A DNA stretch of 64,000 nucleotides from Bradyrhizobium nanningense (GCF_004114535.1 NZ_LBJC01000079.1:1-64000); one strand, 5' to 3'; shown: positions 54,227 through 63,675, counted from the first letter of the stretch. Notes: generated from the sequence alone by a model not told the origin. Made by a program: numbers and translations.

Positions 54227-54579
54227 CTCGTCCTCTATAGTTGGCGTCGATTGCGGTCATCACTGAGTCAGGTCGTTAGCTCCTCGCGGCAGGGCGCGAA
54301 ATTTGGTGCAAGTAATAGTTGTGCAGTCAACTTATATGAGCCGTGGTGGAAGCACGTTGAGGAAGGGCAAGCCGACTACGGGCTCCTCTGTCTCGGACGA
54401 TGAGCAGGGAGCGCTCGTAGAAGGTCTGGCGCGCCTTGTCCCGCGGAGTAGGGCGAAGCCGTGGGGCCTGCTGACGATCGGTCGCATCGATGCTCACGGC
54501 AACGCGCCATGCGGGAACGTACCTGTACAGGGCCGCATGTTGTCCGTAACCTCGCCGCGCGATTTAGGGAGATGCTGGC
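54227..54579. other. Gap before the amidase gene
   Basis: 353 bases. One plus-strand frame (54303-54587) runs through but overlaps the amidase start and has no family. Nothing else is recognisable. Confidence 0.35.
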
Positions 54580-56142
54580 GTGGCTAAGAAGACGGCGATC
54601 AAAAAGAGAAGTGTCTTGAAGAGACCGGCGAAGGCTTCGAGCAAGGCTAGCTCCGGCCGCAAGGGGGCCGCCGCGAAGCCGGCCAGCAAAGCCGCCACCG
54701 GCAAATCGACGAAGCCGCGGCGCCCGTCTGGACCGGCCTGGCAATGGTCGGCGGTGGAGACCGCGGCCGCAATCCGCTCCGGCGCGATCTCCGCGGTCGA
54801 GACGGTCGAAGCGCATCTCGAGCGGATGCGCGCGGTCAATCCGAAGCTGAACGCCGTGGTCGTCGATCTCTCGGAGGGAGCGCTGAAGGCTGCGCACGGC
54901 GCGGACAAGCAGCGCGCCAAGGGTGGTGCGCTCGGCCTTCTGCACGGCGTGCCGATCACGATCAAGGAGAACGTCGACTACGAGGGCCGGCCGAATTTCA
55001 ACGGCGTGCCCGCCAACAAGGGCCTGATCGCGCCGTCGGATGCGCCCGTGGTACGCAACCTGAAGAAGGCCGGCGCGATCGTCATTGGGCTCACCAACAC
55101 GCCGGAATTCTCCTTTCGCGGCTTCACCGACAATCCCCTGCACGGGTTGACGCTCAATCCCTGGGACCCGGATATCACCTGCGGCGGCTCGTCGGGCGGT
55201 GCGGGTTCGGCGGTCGCCGCCGGCATCGGCACCATCGCCCACGGCAATGACATCGGCGGCTCGCTGCGCTGGCCTGCGCATTGCAACGGCGTTGCCACCA
55301 TCAAGCCGACCCAAGGACGCATTCCCGCGTTCAACGCGAGCGCAGCGGCCGAGCGGCCGATGCTGGCGCATCTGATGTCGGCGCAGGGGCCGCTCGCGCG
55401 CCACGTCGCGGACGTTCGTCTTGCGCTCGAGGCGATGAGCCAGCGCGATCCGCGCGATCCCTGGTGGGTGCCGGCGCCGCTGGTCGGCGAGAAGCCGAAG
55501 AGGCCGATCAAGGTGGCGCTCGCCAAAATCCCCGACGATATGGACGTCGATCCGGCCGTCGCGGCGGCGCTGCGCCAGGCTGCGGACCATCTCGAACGTT
55601 CCGGCTACCGCGTCAGCGAGGTCGAGGTGCCCGACATCAACGGTGTCTGGCAGACCTGGTGCGACATCATCACCAACGAGACCGTGGTGATGCAGGAAGC
55701 CGGCATGCTGAAGGTTACCTCGGAGGATTTTCACAGGGCCTGGGGCGGCATGAAGGCCAAGGCCAACGTGCTTGATCTCAAGGGCTGGATGCAGGCGACT
55801 GCCGCGCGCAACGGCCACATTCGTGCCTGGCAATCGTTCTTCGAGGACTATCCGGTCGTGCTGGCGCCGACCACGGTGAAGCCGACGCCGGGCCCGCGCG
55901 AGGACACGGTCAGCGCCGAGCGCGCGCGCGAGATCTTCTGGGGCGAGATTCGTTTCATCTCCGCGATCAACGTGCTGGGCCTGCCCGGCGCGGTGGTGCC
56001 GGTGGCCCTCCATGACGGCAAGCCGATCGGCGTGCAGCTCATTGCCGGTCGCTATCGCGAGGATCTCGCGCTCGATGCCGCGGCCGCGATCGAGAAGCGC
56101 GCCGGCGTGCTCACGCATCGACTGTGGCAGAGGATGGGCTGA
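54580..56142 (+). CDS. Amidase signature family hydrolase with a Lys/Ala-rich N-terminal tail
   Basis: 520 residues. After a basic tail of about 50 residues (Lys, Ala, Ser, as in histone-like proteins), the amidase domain starts. The Ser-Ser-Lys triad is Lys129 (ITIKENVD), Ser204/205 in CGGSSGGAGSA and Ser228 in DIGGSLR. It cleaves amide bonds; substrate unknown. Start GTG 54580 follows GGGA. The tail might bind DNA or a polyanion; it is unusual for this family. A 256-base gap separates it from metY, and it is likely its own unit. Confidence 0.88.
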   Translation: MAKKTAIKKRSVLKRPAKASSKASSGRKGAAAKPASKAATGKSTKPRRPSGPAWQWSAVETAAAIRSGAISAVETVEAHLERMRAVNPKLNAVVVDLSEGALKAAHGADKQRAKGGALGLLHGVPITIKENVDYEGRPNFNGVPANKGLIAPSDAPVVRNLKKAGAIVIGLTNTPEFSFRGFTDNPLHGLTLNPWDPDITCGGSSGGAGSAVAAGIGTIAHGNDIGGSLRWPAHCNGVATIKPTQGRIPAFNASAAAERPMLAHLMSAQGPLARHVADVRLALEAMSQRDPRDPWWVPAPLVGEKPKRPIKVALAKIPDDMDVDPAVAAALRQAADHLERSGYRVSEVEVPDINGVWQTWCDIITNETVVMQEAGMLKVTSEDFHRAWGGMKAKANVLDLKGWMQATAARNGHIRAWQSFFEDYPVVLAPTTVKPTPGPREDTVSAERAREIFWGEIRFISAINVLGLPGAVVPVALHDGKPIGVQLIAGRYREDLALDAAAAIEKRAGVLTHRLWQRMG

Positions 56143-56398
56143 GACTGCGAGCGATCGCGGCGTCGGCGGTGCACCCTCGCTCCTTGCGGGAAGAGGGTGT
56201 CTTCGCTGCGCAGTGATTGATCGATCCAATTTAACTCGAATTTTAGCTAATTCGCCAACAACCGTTAGGGTTACTTCCTCGATCTCTAAGCGAATTATTG
56301 TCCGCTTTACCACCCGCCTCTAACAGAGGGACGGCGGACAACGCACATGCCTCATTCTAGGCCAATAAGTGCGGACCGCTCCACGCGGAGGTGGCACG

Positions 56399-57700
56399 AT
56401 GCGCAACGAGACGATCGCTATTCACGCCGGCTACGAGCCCGAAGCGACCACGCACGCGGTCGCGGTGCCGATCTACCAGACCGCGGCCTACGCCTTCGAC
56501 AGCGCCGATCATGGCGCGGCGCTCTTCAATCTCGAAGCCGAGGGCTTTCGCTATAGCCGCATCGCCAATCCGACCAGCGCGGTGCTGGAGAAGCGCATTG
56601 CCCAGCTTGAAGGCGGCGTCGGCGCGCTCGCGGTCGCGACCGGCCAGGCGGCCTTGCATTTTGCCTTCGTCAACGTCGCCGATCACGGCGGCAACATCGT
56701 TTCCGTGCCGCAGCTCTACGGCACCACGCACACGCTGCTCTCGCACATCCTGCCCCGGCAAGGCATCATCGGCCGCTTCGCCGAGAGCGACAGGCCTGAC
56801 GCGATCGAGAAGCTGATCGACGAGAACACCCGTGCCGTGTTCGCCGAGACCATCGGCAATCCCGCCGGCAATGTCTGCGACATCGAGGCGCTGGCCAGGA
56901 TCGCGCATGCGCATGGCGTGCCGCTGATCGTCGACAACACGGTCGCAACCCCGATCCTGCTCAAGCCGTTCGACTATGGCGCGGACATCGCCGTGCATTC
57001 GCTGACCAAGTTCCTGGGCGGTCACGGCACCACGCTCGGCGGTGCCATCGTCGATTCCGGAAACTTCCCTTGGGCCAAGTATGCCGATCGTTTCCCGGCC
57101 TACAACAAGCCCGACGCCTCCTATCACGGCCTCGTCTATGCCGAACGGTTCGGCCGCACCGCCTATATCGAGCGCGCGCGCAGCGTCTATCAGCGCACCA
57201 TGGGCTCGGTGCTGTCGCCGTTCAACGCCTTCCTGCTGCTGCAGGGCGTCGAGACCGTGGCGCTGCGGATGGAGCGCCATGTCGAGAACGCCCGCAAGGT
57301 CGCCGAATTCCTCCGCGAGGATTCGCGCGTTGCCTGGGTCAATTACACCGGCTTTCCCGACAGTCCCTATTATCCGCTGGTGCAGAAATATCTCGATGGC
57401 AACGCCTCCTCGCTGTTCACCTTCGGTATCAAGGGCGGCATGGAGGCCGGCAAGACCTTCTATGATGCGCTGAAGCTGATCACGCGCCTCGTCAATATCG
57501 GCGATGCCAAGTCGCTGGCCTGCCATCCGGCCTCGACCACCCACCGCCAGATGTCGGCGGAGCAGCAGCGCCTTGCCGGCGTGCTGCCGGAGACCATCCG
57601 GCTCTCGATCGGTATCGAGCACGTCTCGGACATCATCGAGGACATCGACCAGGCGCTGGAGAAGGCCTGCCGCTCGGCGCGCCTCGAGGCCGCGGAGTAG
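56399..57700 (+). CDS. metY: O-acetylhomoserine sulfhydrylase (MetY)
   Basis: 433 residues. A fold-type I PLP enzyme that makes homocysteine from O-acyl-homoserine and sulfide. NETIAIHAGYEPE and YQTAAYAFDSADHG are at the start, GATGQAAL-like TGQAALHF at residue 85, DNTVATP, the PLP Lys in HSLTKFLGGHG and ASTTHRQMSAEQQ near the end are family marks of the MetY/Cys-Met group. ATG 56399 has GCGGAGG. The metA gene begins 14 bases after its stop. The leader does not show a SAM-II riboswitch pattern. Confidence 0.93.
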   Translation: MRNETIAIHAGYEPEATTHAVAVPIYQTAAYAFDSADHGAALFNLEAEGFRYSRIANPTSAVLEKRIAQLEGGVGALAVATGQAALHFAFVNVADHGGNIVSVPQLYGTTHTLLSHILPRQGIIGRFAESDRPDAIEKLIDENTRAVFAETIGNPAGNVCDIEALARIAHAHGVPLIVDNTVATPILLKPFDYGADIAVHSLTKFLGGHGTTLGGAIVDSGNFPWAKYADRFPAYNKPDASYHGLVYAERFGRTAYIERARSVYQRTMGSVLSPFNAFLLLQGVETVALRMERHVENARKVAEFLREDSRVAWVNYTGFPDSPYYPLVQKYLDGNASSLFTFGIKGGMEAGKTFYDALKLITRLVNIGDAKSLACHPASTTHRQMSAEQQRLAGVLPETIRLSIGIEHVSDIIEDIDQALEKACRSARLEAAE

Positions 57701-57713
57701 GGCCGGGCCGCCA

Positions 57714-58742
57714 ATGACTATCTTGATCGACAGGGATCAAGTCATCTCGGGCCCGGGATTGGTGCCGAGCGAGCGCGATCTCGCGCGAGATCTCACGATC
57801 GGGCTCGTCAACAACATGCCGGATCCGGCGCTGAAGGCGACCGAGCGGCAGTTCATGAAGCTGCTCCAGGCCGCAGCAGGCCCGTGCCGCATCCGCTTCC
57901 ACTGCTTCTCGCTTCCCAGCGTGAAGCGTTCGCCGGAAGCGAAGTGGCATGTGGAGAGCGAGTATTCCGACCTGTCCGACCTCAAGCGCCAGAAATTCGA
58001 CGGGCTGATCGTAACAGGCGCAGAACCCGTCGCGCCCGAACTCGACCAGGAGCCGTACTGGCGCGACCTCACCGGGCTCATCGACTGGGCCAAGGCCAAC
58101 ACGCGCTCGACGATCTGGTCGTGCCTTGCCGCGCACGCGGCGGTGCTGCACCTCGACGGCATCGCGCGGCGACCGCTGCCGGCCAAATGCCACGGCATCT
58201 TCGATTGCGACGTGGTGACGAGCGATCCGCTGACGAGTGCAGCGCCGGCGCCGTTGAAGGTCTCGCATTCGCGGCTGAACGAGATCGTGGAGAACGACCT
58301 GGTGCAGGCCGGTTATCAGGTGCTGACACGCTCGGAAGAGGCCGGTGTCGACGTTTTCGTCCGCCAATATGCCAGCCGCTTCGTGTTCTTCCAGGGCCAC
58401 CCGGAATACGACGCGCTGTCGCTCCAGCGCGAATATCTGCGCGATATCGGCCGCTATCTCGCGCGGGAGCGCGAGACTTATCCGCGTCCGCCCGTGAGCT
58501 ATTTTGACGCAGCGACGGAAGAGAAATTGCTCCGCTTCGAGAAGAAGGCGGTGCACCAACGCCATCCGGCGCTCACCAACGAGCTGCCTGGGCTGAATTT
58601 GCGCGCTGATATCGGCGCCGGCAGTGCGGCGGCAGCGCTCTTTCGCAATTGGCTGCAATATCTCAGCGTGGAAGCCGATGCGTCGGTCCCAGCGTGCCAG
58701 CCAAAGGATATTGGTCCCGCGTTAGGATTACCCAAGCGTTAG
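57714..58742 (+). CDS. metA: Homoserine O-acyltransferase, MetA family
   Basis: 342 residues. Acylates homoserine for methionine synthesis, feeding MetY just upstream. NNMPDPALKATERQF is the family start; the catalytic Cys lies in IWSCLAAHAAVLHLDG, and the His-Glu region FFQGHPEYDALSLQREYLRD fits the triad. Acyl donor (succinyl or acetyl) cannot be decided here. ATG 57714 is 13 bases after the metY stop. One operon. Confidence 0.9.
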   Translation: MTILIDRDQVISGPGLVPSERDLARDLTIGLVNNMPDPALKATERQFMKLLQAAAGPCRIRFHCFSLPSVKRSPEAKWHVESEYSDLSDLKRQKFDGLIVTGAEPVAPELDQEPYWRDLTGLIDWAKANTRSTIWSCLAAHAAVLHLDGIARRPLPAKCHGIFDCDVVTSDPLTSAAPAPLKVSHSRLNEIVENDLVQAGYQVLTRSEEAGVDVFVRQYASRFVFFQGHPEYDALSLQREYLRDIGRYLARERETYPRPPVSYFDAATEEKLLRFEKKAVHQRHPALTNELPGLNLRADIGAGSAAAALFRNWLQYLSVEADASVPACQPKDIGPALGLPKR

Positions 58743-58764
58743 GCTTGCCTCAACCGGCGCGCGA

Positions 58765-59550
58765 ATGTTTCAGTACAGAAGTACGCAAATCACGGGAAAC
58801 GCAGTCGTGTGGTCGGCACTCCAGGGACGCGTGAGCAATCGGCTGGCCCGGCATTTCCGCGCCGCGCCGCACCGGCTGCCTGCGCACGCGCCGATCGTGA
58901 GCTTTACCTTCGACGACGCCCCCGCCAGCGCCGCAGGCGAAGGCGCCGCGCTTCTTGAGAAGCATGGCGGCCGGGGCACGTTCTATCTCGCCGGCAGCCT
59001 GATCGATCGGCCGTCGGACCACTGGCATGGCTTGTCGGATGACGCGATCGTCCGGCTTCACCGCGCCGGCCACGAGATTGCCTGCCATACCTTCTCGCAC
59101 CAGAGCTCGGCCAATCTCGACGAGGCCGCCATGGCGCGCGAGATCGAGCGGAACCGCTGCTGTTTTCGTGCGATCGATTCTTCGATCGCGCTGCAGAATT
59201 TCGCCTATCCCTATGGGATTGCCTCGGTCTGGCGCAAGCCGCAGCTCGCCAAGGCCTTCCGTTCGGCGCGCGGCATCCTGCCCGGCGTCAATAGCGGCGT
59301 CATCGACCTCCAGTTCCTGCGCGCTTCGCCCTTGGTCGATCGTGAGATCGATAGAGCAGGCGTCGATCGCTATTTCGACGAGGCCGTCGCGAGCGGCGGC
59401 TGGCTCATCTTCTATGGCCATGACGTTGCGAACGCGCCCAGTCCCTATGGCTGCACGCCGGACTTGATGCGTCACGCACTGGAGGCCGCCGGAAAGCGCA
59501 GCATGCCGATCGTGACGGTCGCAGAGGCCTTGCGGAGGATTGGGGCGTAG
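58765..59550 (+). CDS. Polysaccharide deacetylase (NodB-homology)
   Basis: 261 residues. VSFTFDDAPAS holds the metal Asp-Asp pair and HTFSHQSSANLDEA the His pair of the CE4 domain. Later GHDV (residues near 220) is the catalytic His box. Removes N- or O-acetyl from a glycan; it has no signal peptide, so an intracellular or membrane-near substrate is likely. It follows metA by 22 bases and may be co-transcribed. Confidence 0.85.
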   Translation: MFQYRSTQITGNAVVWSALQGRVSNRLARHFRAAPHRLPAHAPIVSFTFDDAPASAAGEGAALLEKHGGRGTFYLAGSLIDRPSDHWHGLSDDAIVRLHRAGHEIACHTFSHQSSANLDEAAMAREIERNRCCFRAIDSSIALQNFAYPYGIASVWRKPQLAKAFRSARGILPGVNSGVIDLQFLRASPLVDREIDRAGVDRYFDEAVASGGWLIFYGHDVANAPSPYGCTPDLMRHALEAAGKRSMPIVTVAEALRRIGA

Positions 59551-59884
59551 CTCTTCACCTCTCCCGGCTCGCGTCACGGTGATCGCACGTCGGATCGATT
59601 TCCCCTGTGGCCATCCTTCGAGACGCCCGCCGTTGGCGGGCCCTCAGGATGAGGATCGAGTGCGCGGCTGTGATCTTCAACGAGTACCGATGCTGCTTAG
59701 CCTCATCCTGAGGAGACCGCGAAGCGGTCGTCTCGAAGGACGAGGCGTGCCCTCAGGTCGTGCAAAATGCCATATGCGTTTCCCCCTGCCGCGGGTGGGG
59801 AGAGGGAGAAGATGGACTTGCCACGCCCGCGCCAGCATGCGACTGGCCTTGAGACGAATCTCACGGCCTGGTTCCATCCCGCTC
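59551..59884. other. Gap before recQ, mostly a dispersed repeat
   Basis: 334 bases. 59611-59749 is a repeat of the BIME-like class; the rest shows nothing recognisable. It must also hold the recQ promoter; none stands out. Confidence 0.5.
59611..59749. repeat. Imperfect inverted repeat, dispersed type
   Basis: CATCCTTCGAGACGC and CTCATCCTGAGG are mirrored by GTCTCGAAGGACGAGG, giving a long imperfect hairpin. This word set is typical of intergenic repeats in Bradyrhizobium and Rhodopseudomonas. No coding signal. Confidence 0.6.
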
Positions 59885-61750
59885 ATGAATGCCCCCTCCA
59901 CCGCCCCGCTGCCTGCGCCGGCCGACGGCCGCGATGCGCTGTCGGTGCTGCACTCGGTGTTTGGTCTGCCGGGTTTTCGCGGCGCGCAGGGCGAGATCAT
60001 CCGCCACGTCACGGGCGGCGGCAATTGCCTGGTGCTGATGCCGACCGGCGGCGGCAAGTCGCTGTGCTATCAGCTTCCCTCATTGCTGCGCGAAGGCTGC
60101 GGCATCGTGGTGTCGCCGTTGATCGCGTTGATGCGCGATCAGGTCGCCGGGCTGATCGAGGCCGGCGTCAACGCTGCCGCGCTGAACTCGTCGCTGACGC
60201 CGCAGGAAGCATCCGATATCGAGCGCCGCCTGCTCGCGGGCGATCTCGATCTGCTCTATGTCGCGCCGGAACGCCTGGTCACGCCGCGCTGCCTGTCGCT
60301 GCTGGCGCAGGCGAAGGTGGCGCTGTTCGCGATTGACGAGGCGCATTGCGTCTCGCAATGGGGCCATGACTTCCGCCCCGAATATGTCGGCCTCTCCATC
60401 ATCGCCGAGCGCTTTCCCGAGGTGCCGCGCATCGCGCTGACCGCGACCGCCGACGAGCTGACGCGCAAGGAGATCGTTGCGCGGCTGCAGCTCGCGGATG
60501 CGCCGCAATTCGTCTCGAGTTTCGACCGGCCCAACATCCGCTACGAGATCGTCGACAAGCGCAACGCGGTATCGCAGCTGAAGGAGTTCATCCGGGAGCG
60601 GCATGCGGGCGATGCCGGCGTGGTCTATTGCCTGTCCCGCAACCGTGTCGAGGAGGTCGCCGCCGCGCTTCAAGACGCCGGCATTGCGGCGCTGCCCTAC
60701 CATGCCGGGCTCGACGGCAGCGTGCGCTCGCGCAACCAGGATCGCTTTCTCAACGAGGACGGCATCGTCATCGTCGCGACCGTCGCGTTCGGCATGGGCA
60801 TCGACAAGCCCGATGTGCGCTTCGTCGCCCATCTCGACCTGCCCAAGAGCATCGAGGCTTATTATCAGGAGACGGGCCGCGCCGGCCGCGATGGCGAGCC
60901 GTCTGCGGCCTGGATGGCCTATGGGCTCTCGGACATCGTGCAGCAGCGTCGCATGATCGACGAGTCCAGCGCCTCCGACGAATTCAAGCGGGTCTCGATC
61001 GGCAAGCTCGATGCGCTGGTTGGCCTTGCCGAAACGCCGCACTGCCGGCGCCGGCGGCTGCTCGCCTATTTCGGCGAGATCGTGATGGGCGAGACCTGCG
61101 GCAATTGCGACAATTGCCTGACGCCTCCGAAGATGCGCGACGGCAAGGTGCTGGCGCAGAAGCTGTTGTCCTGCGTCTATCGCACCGGACAGCGTTTTGG
61201 CGCGATGCACCTGATCGACGTGCTGGTTGGACGGCTGACCGAGAAGGTGACGCAGTTCGGCCACGACAAATTGTCTGTGTTCGGCATCGGCCGCGAGCTC
61301 AACGAAAAGCAGTGGCGCACCGTGCTGCGGCAGCTGGTGGCGATGGGCCATTTGCAGAGCGACAGCGAAGCCTATGGTGCGCTGAAGCTGACGGAGACGG
61401 CGCGCGGCGTGCTGCGCGGCGAGACGGACGTGTGGCTGCGCGAGGAAGCGCCCGGCACGCGCATTCGCGCAAGCCGCGGCAAATCCCTCCGCGGCGACCT
61501 CGCGCCGGCCGCCGGCGCCCCGCAAGGCGATGTCGATCCCGAACTGCGCGCGCGGCTGCGCTCGTGGCGCTCGGAGATCGCGCGCGAGCGCGGCGTGCCG
61601 GCCTATGTGGTACTGCACGATGCCACCATCGACGGCATCGTCCGGGCCTGGCCGACGACGCTCGACGAACTTCGCAACGTGCCCGGCATCGGCGACAAGA
61701 AGCTTGAGCATTACGGCGACGAGCTGCTGCAGATCGTCAGGACGCGGTAG
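59885..61750 (+). CDS. recQ: ATP-dependent DNA helicase RecQ
   Basis: 621 residues from ATG 59885. Walker A PTGGGKS (53-59), IDEAHCVSQWGHDFRPEY (motif II and aromatic loop), ALTATAD, the zinc-binding Cys set in GETCGNCDNC, and a winged helix follow, ending with an HRDC domain (AYVVLHDATIDGIVRAWPTT). Acts in recombination and fork repair. Longer open frame upstream is non-coding repeat. Normal length for the family. Confidence 0.95.
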   Translation: MNAPSTAPLPAPADGRDALSVLHSVFGLPGFRGAQGEIIRHVTGGGNCLVLMPTGGGKSLCYQLPSLLREGCGIVVSPLIALMRDQVAGLIEAGVNAAALNSSLTPQEASDIERRLLAGDLDLLYVAPERLVTPRCLSLLAQAKVALFAIDEAHCVSQWGHDFRPEYVGLSIIAERFPEVPRIALTATADELTRKEIVARLQLADAPQFVSSFDRPNIRYEIVDKRNAVSQLKEFIRERHAGDAGVVYCLSRNRVEEVAAALQDAGIAALPYHAGLDGSVRSRNQDRFLNEDGIVIVATVAFGMGIDKPDVRFVAHLDLPKSIEAYYQETGRAGRDGEPSAAWMAYGLSDIVQQRRMIDESSASDEFKRVSIGKLDALVGLAETPHCRRRRLLAYFGEIVMGETCGNCDNCLTPPKMRDGKVLAQKLLSCVYRTGQRFGAMHLIDVLVGRLTEKVTQFGHDKLSVFGIGRELNEKQWRTVLRQLVAMGHLQSDSEAYGALKLTETARGVLRGETDVWLREEAPGTRIRASRGKSLRGDLAPAAGAPQGDVDPELRARLRSWRSEIARERGVPAYVVLHDATIDGIVRAWPTTLDELRNVPGIGDKKLEHYGDELLQIVRTR

Positions 61751-61784
61751 GGGCTGGGGGTGCTGCTGCGCCTACCTCTCTCAA

Positions 61785-61945
61785 CACGTCATCCCGGACA
61801 AGCGCGCCCAAAGCGCGCGCAGATCCGGGATCCACAACCACAGGACGAAGTTGCTGCGTCACGCCGGCAACCACGAGTCTTCGCAAAACTATCGCTGCGG
61901 CGTATGGGTCCCGGATTTGCGCTGACGCTTGTCCGGGACGACACC
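61785..61945. repeat. Dispersed intergenic repeat, copy B
   Basis: Holds GTATGGGTCCCGGAT, GCTTGTCCGGGACGAC, CACAACCACAGG and CGAGTCTTCGC in the same order as copy A at 175-370. Lies between recQ and acdS. Confidence 0.6.
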
Positions 61946-61974
61946 GATGTGTCAGGCGAGAGCTATGCCCTCAC

Positions 61975-62991
61975 TCACCCATTCCTGAATGCATACGCGT
62001 AGCCGTTGAGAGCGGGCGCGCCGCCGAGATGGGCGTAGAGGATCTTCGCGTCCTTCTCGAAATAGCCCTTCTTCGCAAGGTCGATCAGGCCCTGCATCGA
62101 CTTGCCCTCGTAGACGGGGTCGGTGATCATGCCTTCGAGGCGCGCGCTGAGGCGGATGGCCTCCTTGGTCTCTTCCGACGGCACGCCATAGGCGGGATAG
62201 GCGTAGTCCTCGATCAGCACGACGTCGTCGGCGACGAGCTCCTTGCCGAGCTCGACGAGTTCAGCCGTGTTCTGCGCGATCTCGAGCACCTGCGCTTTCG
62301 TCTGCGCCGGCGTGAAGGAGGCGTCGATACCGATCACTTTTCGGACGCGGCCATCGGCGGCGAAGCCGACCAGCATGCCGGCATGGGTGGACCCGGTCAC
62401 CGTGCAGACGATGATGTAGTCGAACTTGAAGCCGAGCTCGGCTTCCTGCTTGCGCACCTCCTCGGCGAAGCCGACATAGCCGAGGCCGCCATATTTGTGC
62501 ACCGAGGCGCCGGCGGGAATGGCGTAAGGCTTGCCGCCCGCGGCCTTCACTTCCTCGATCGCCTGCTCCCAGCTCTTGCGGATGCCGATGTCGAAACCGT
62601 CGTCGACCAGGCGCACGTCGGCGCCCATGATGCGCGAGAGCATGATGTTGCCGACGCGGTCATAGACCGCGTCCTCGTGCGGCACCCAGGCTTCCTGCAC
62701 CAGGCGGCACTTCATGCCGATCTTGGCCGCGACGGCGGCGATCATACGGGTGTGGTTCGACTGCACGCCGCCGATCGAGACCAGCGTGTCGGCGTTGGAG
62801 GCGATCGCATCGGGGATGATGTATTCGAGCTTGCGCAGCTTGTTGCCGCCATAGGCGAGGCCGGAATTGCAGTCCTCGCGCTTGGCATAGACCTCGACAT
62901 TGCCGCCGAGATGTTTCGACAGCCGCTCCAGCTTCTCGATGGGTGTCGGGCCGAAGGTCAGCGGATAGCGCGGAAATTTGTCGAGCTTCAT
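61975..62991 (-). CDS. acdS: 1-aminocyclopropane-1-carboxylate deaminase
   Basis: 338 residues. A PLP enzyme that opens ACC to alpha-ketobutyrate and ammonia, lowering plant ethylene. Lys51 in AYGGNKLRKLEY holds PLP. Glu295 (DPVYEGKSMQG) and Leu322 (HLGGAPALNG) are both present, which separates true ACC deaminases from D-cysteine desulfhydrases. Divergent from acdR, its Lrp-type activator, with a 143-base gap. The gene is typical of plant-associated bacteria and fits Bradyrhizobium. Confidence 0.96.
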   Translation of the reverse strand: MKLDKFPRYPLTFGPTPIEKLERLSKHLGGNVEVYAKREDCNSGLAYGGNKLRKLEYIIPDAIASNADTLVSIGGVQSNHTRMIAAVAAKIGMKCRLVQEAWVPHEDAVYDRVGNIMLSRIMGADVRLVDDGFDIGIRKSWEQAIEEVKAAGGKPYAIPAGASVHKYGGLGYVGFAEEVRKQEAELGFKFDYIIVCTVTGSTHAGMLVGFAADGRVRKVIGIDASFTPAQTKAQVLEIAQNTAELVELGKELVADDVVLIEDYAYPAYGVPSEETKEAIRLSARLEGMITDPVYEGKSMQGLIDLAKKGYFEKDAKILYAHLGGAPALNGYAYAFRNG

Positions 62992-63107
62992 GGGTCATCC
63001 CGATTGGTGTTGGTGCCGGCAGCTGCCTAGCATCATGCAAAAGAAATGTGCTCTCGAATGTTGCCCTAATATTGCGCCGTATCTTGCACTAATGGCGTGA
63101 GAGGCTG

Positions 63108-63125
63108 ATAATTCTTCCATAATAG
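63108..63125. promoter_or_regulatory. AT-rich Lrp-type site in the acdS-acdR gap
   Basis: ATTCTTCCATAAT (63111-63123) and its neighbours form an imperfect inverted repeat of the Lrp-box type. AcdR is known to act through an Lrp box between acdR and acdS. It lies about 120 bases from acdS. Confidence 0.4.
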
Positions 63126-63134
63126 TAGCCTGGA

Positions 63135-63151
63135 ATGAAAGTTTCTTTCAT
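63135..63151 (+). promoter_or_regulatory. Perfect palindrome over the acdR start
   Basis: ATGAAAG-TTT-CTTTCAT, 7-bp arms and a 3-base centre. It contains two possible start codons (63135 and 63150). An operator for autoregulation is plausible. Confidence 0.5.
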
Positions 63152-63614
63152 GACATCTCGCCTCGATCGGATCGACCTTAAATTATTGAGATTGCTGCAG
63201 AATAACGGCCGGCTCAGCAATGCCGAGCTGGCTGAAACCGTTGCAATCAGCCCCGCCACCTGCCATCGCCGGACCCAGCGCTTGTTCGAGGACGGGTTCA
63301 TCGCCGCCGTTCGCGCCATGGTGGCGCCGAAGAAAGTAGCGAAGGGCACGCTGGTGATGGTCGGCGTCGTGCTCGACCGCTCGACACCGGAGAGCTTTGC
63401 CACCTTCGAGCAGGCGATCGCCAGGCTGAAATTCGTGCTCGATTGCCACCTCGTCGCCGGCGATTTCGACTATTTCCTGAAGATCCGCGTCGGCGACATG
63501 GAGGATTTCAACCGCATCCACGGCGAGCAACTCATCGCGCTGCCCGGCGTGCGCCAGACCCGCACCTTCTTCGTGATGAAGGAGGTCGTCGACAACGCAC
63601 CGCTGGAATTTTGA
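63135..63614 (+). CDS. acdR: AcdR, Lrp/AsnC-type regulator of acdS
   Basis: 159 residues (154 from ATG 63150). Residues 6-65 are the helix-turn-helix (LSNAELAETVAISPATCHRR), and the C-terminal RAM-type domain (KGTLVMVGVVLDR, FDYFLKIRVGDM) binds ligand and makes octamers. Divergent from acdS, which it should activate when ACC is present. ATG 63135 lies inside a perfect palindrome; 63150 is the downstream option. Confidence 0.9.
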   Translation: MKVSFMTSRLDRIDLKLLRLLQNNGRLSNAELAETVAISPATCHRRTQRLFEDGFIAAVRAMVAPKKVAKGTLVMVGVVLDRSTPESFATFEQAIARLKFVLDCHLVAGDFDYFLKIRVGDMEDFNRIHGEQLIALPGVRQTRTFFVMKEVVDNAPLEF

Positions 63615-63675
63615 GCGCGGTACACCAAGCGCCCTCGTGCTAGATGGACGTCAGTTTTCAAGGAATCGCCGGATC

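Noticed and set aside
54303..54587. 95-codon plus-strand frame before the amidase
   Set aside because: It overlaps the amidase GTG start and has no homology pattern.
54376..56313. 645-codon minus-strand frame opposite the amidase
   Set aside because: Shadow of the amidase gene; the translation is rich in His/Arg/Gly as expected of a reverse frame and has no family.
56143..56398. SAM-II riboswitch before metY
   Set aside because: This class often precedes metA or metY in alphaproteobacteria, but I could not find its conserved loops and pseudoknot bases in the 256-base leader.
60080..61711. 543-codon minus-strand frame opposite recQ
   Set aside because: Shadow frame; recQ motifs are complete in the other strand.
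63111..63123. Link of the TTCTTCCATAA word at 21.18, 24.29, 39.08 and 63.11 kb as one regulatory motif
   Set aside because: One copy lies in the coding end of the nuclease-helicase and the contexts differ; only the 24.3 and 39.1 kb copies share a longer match.
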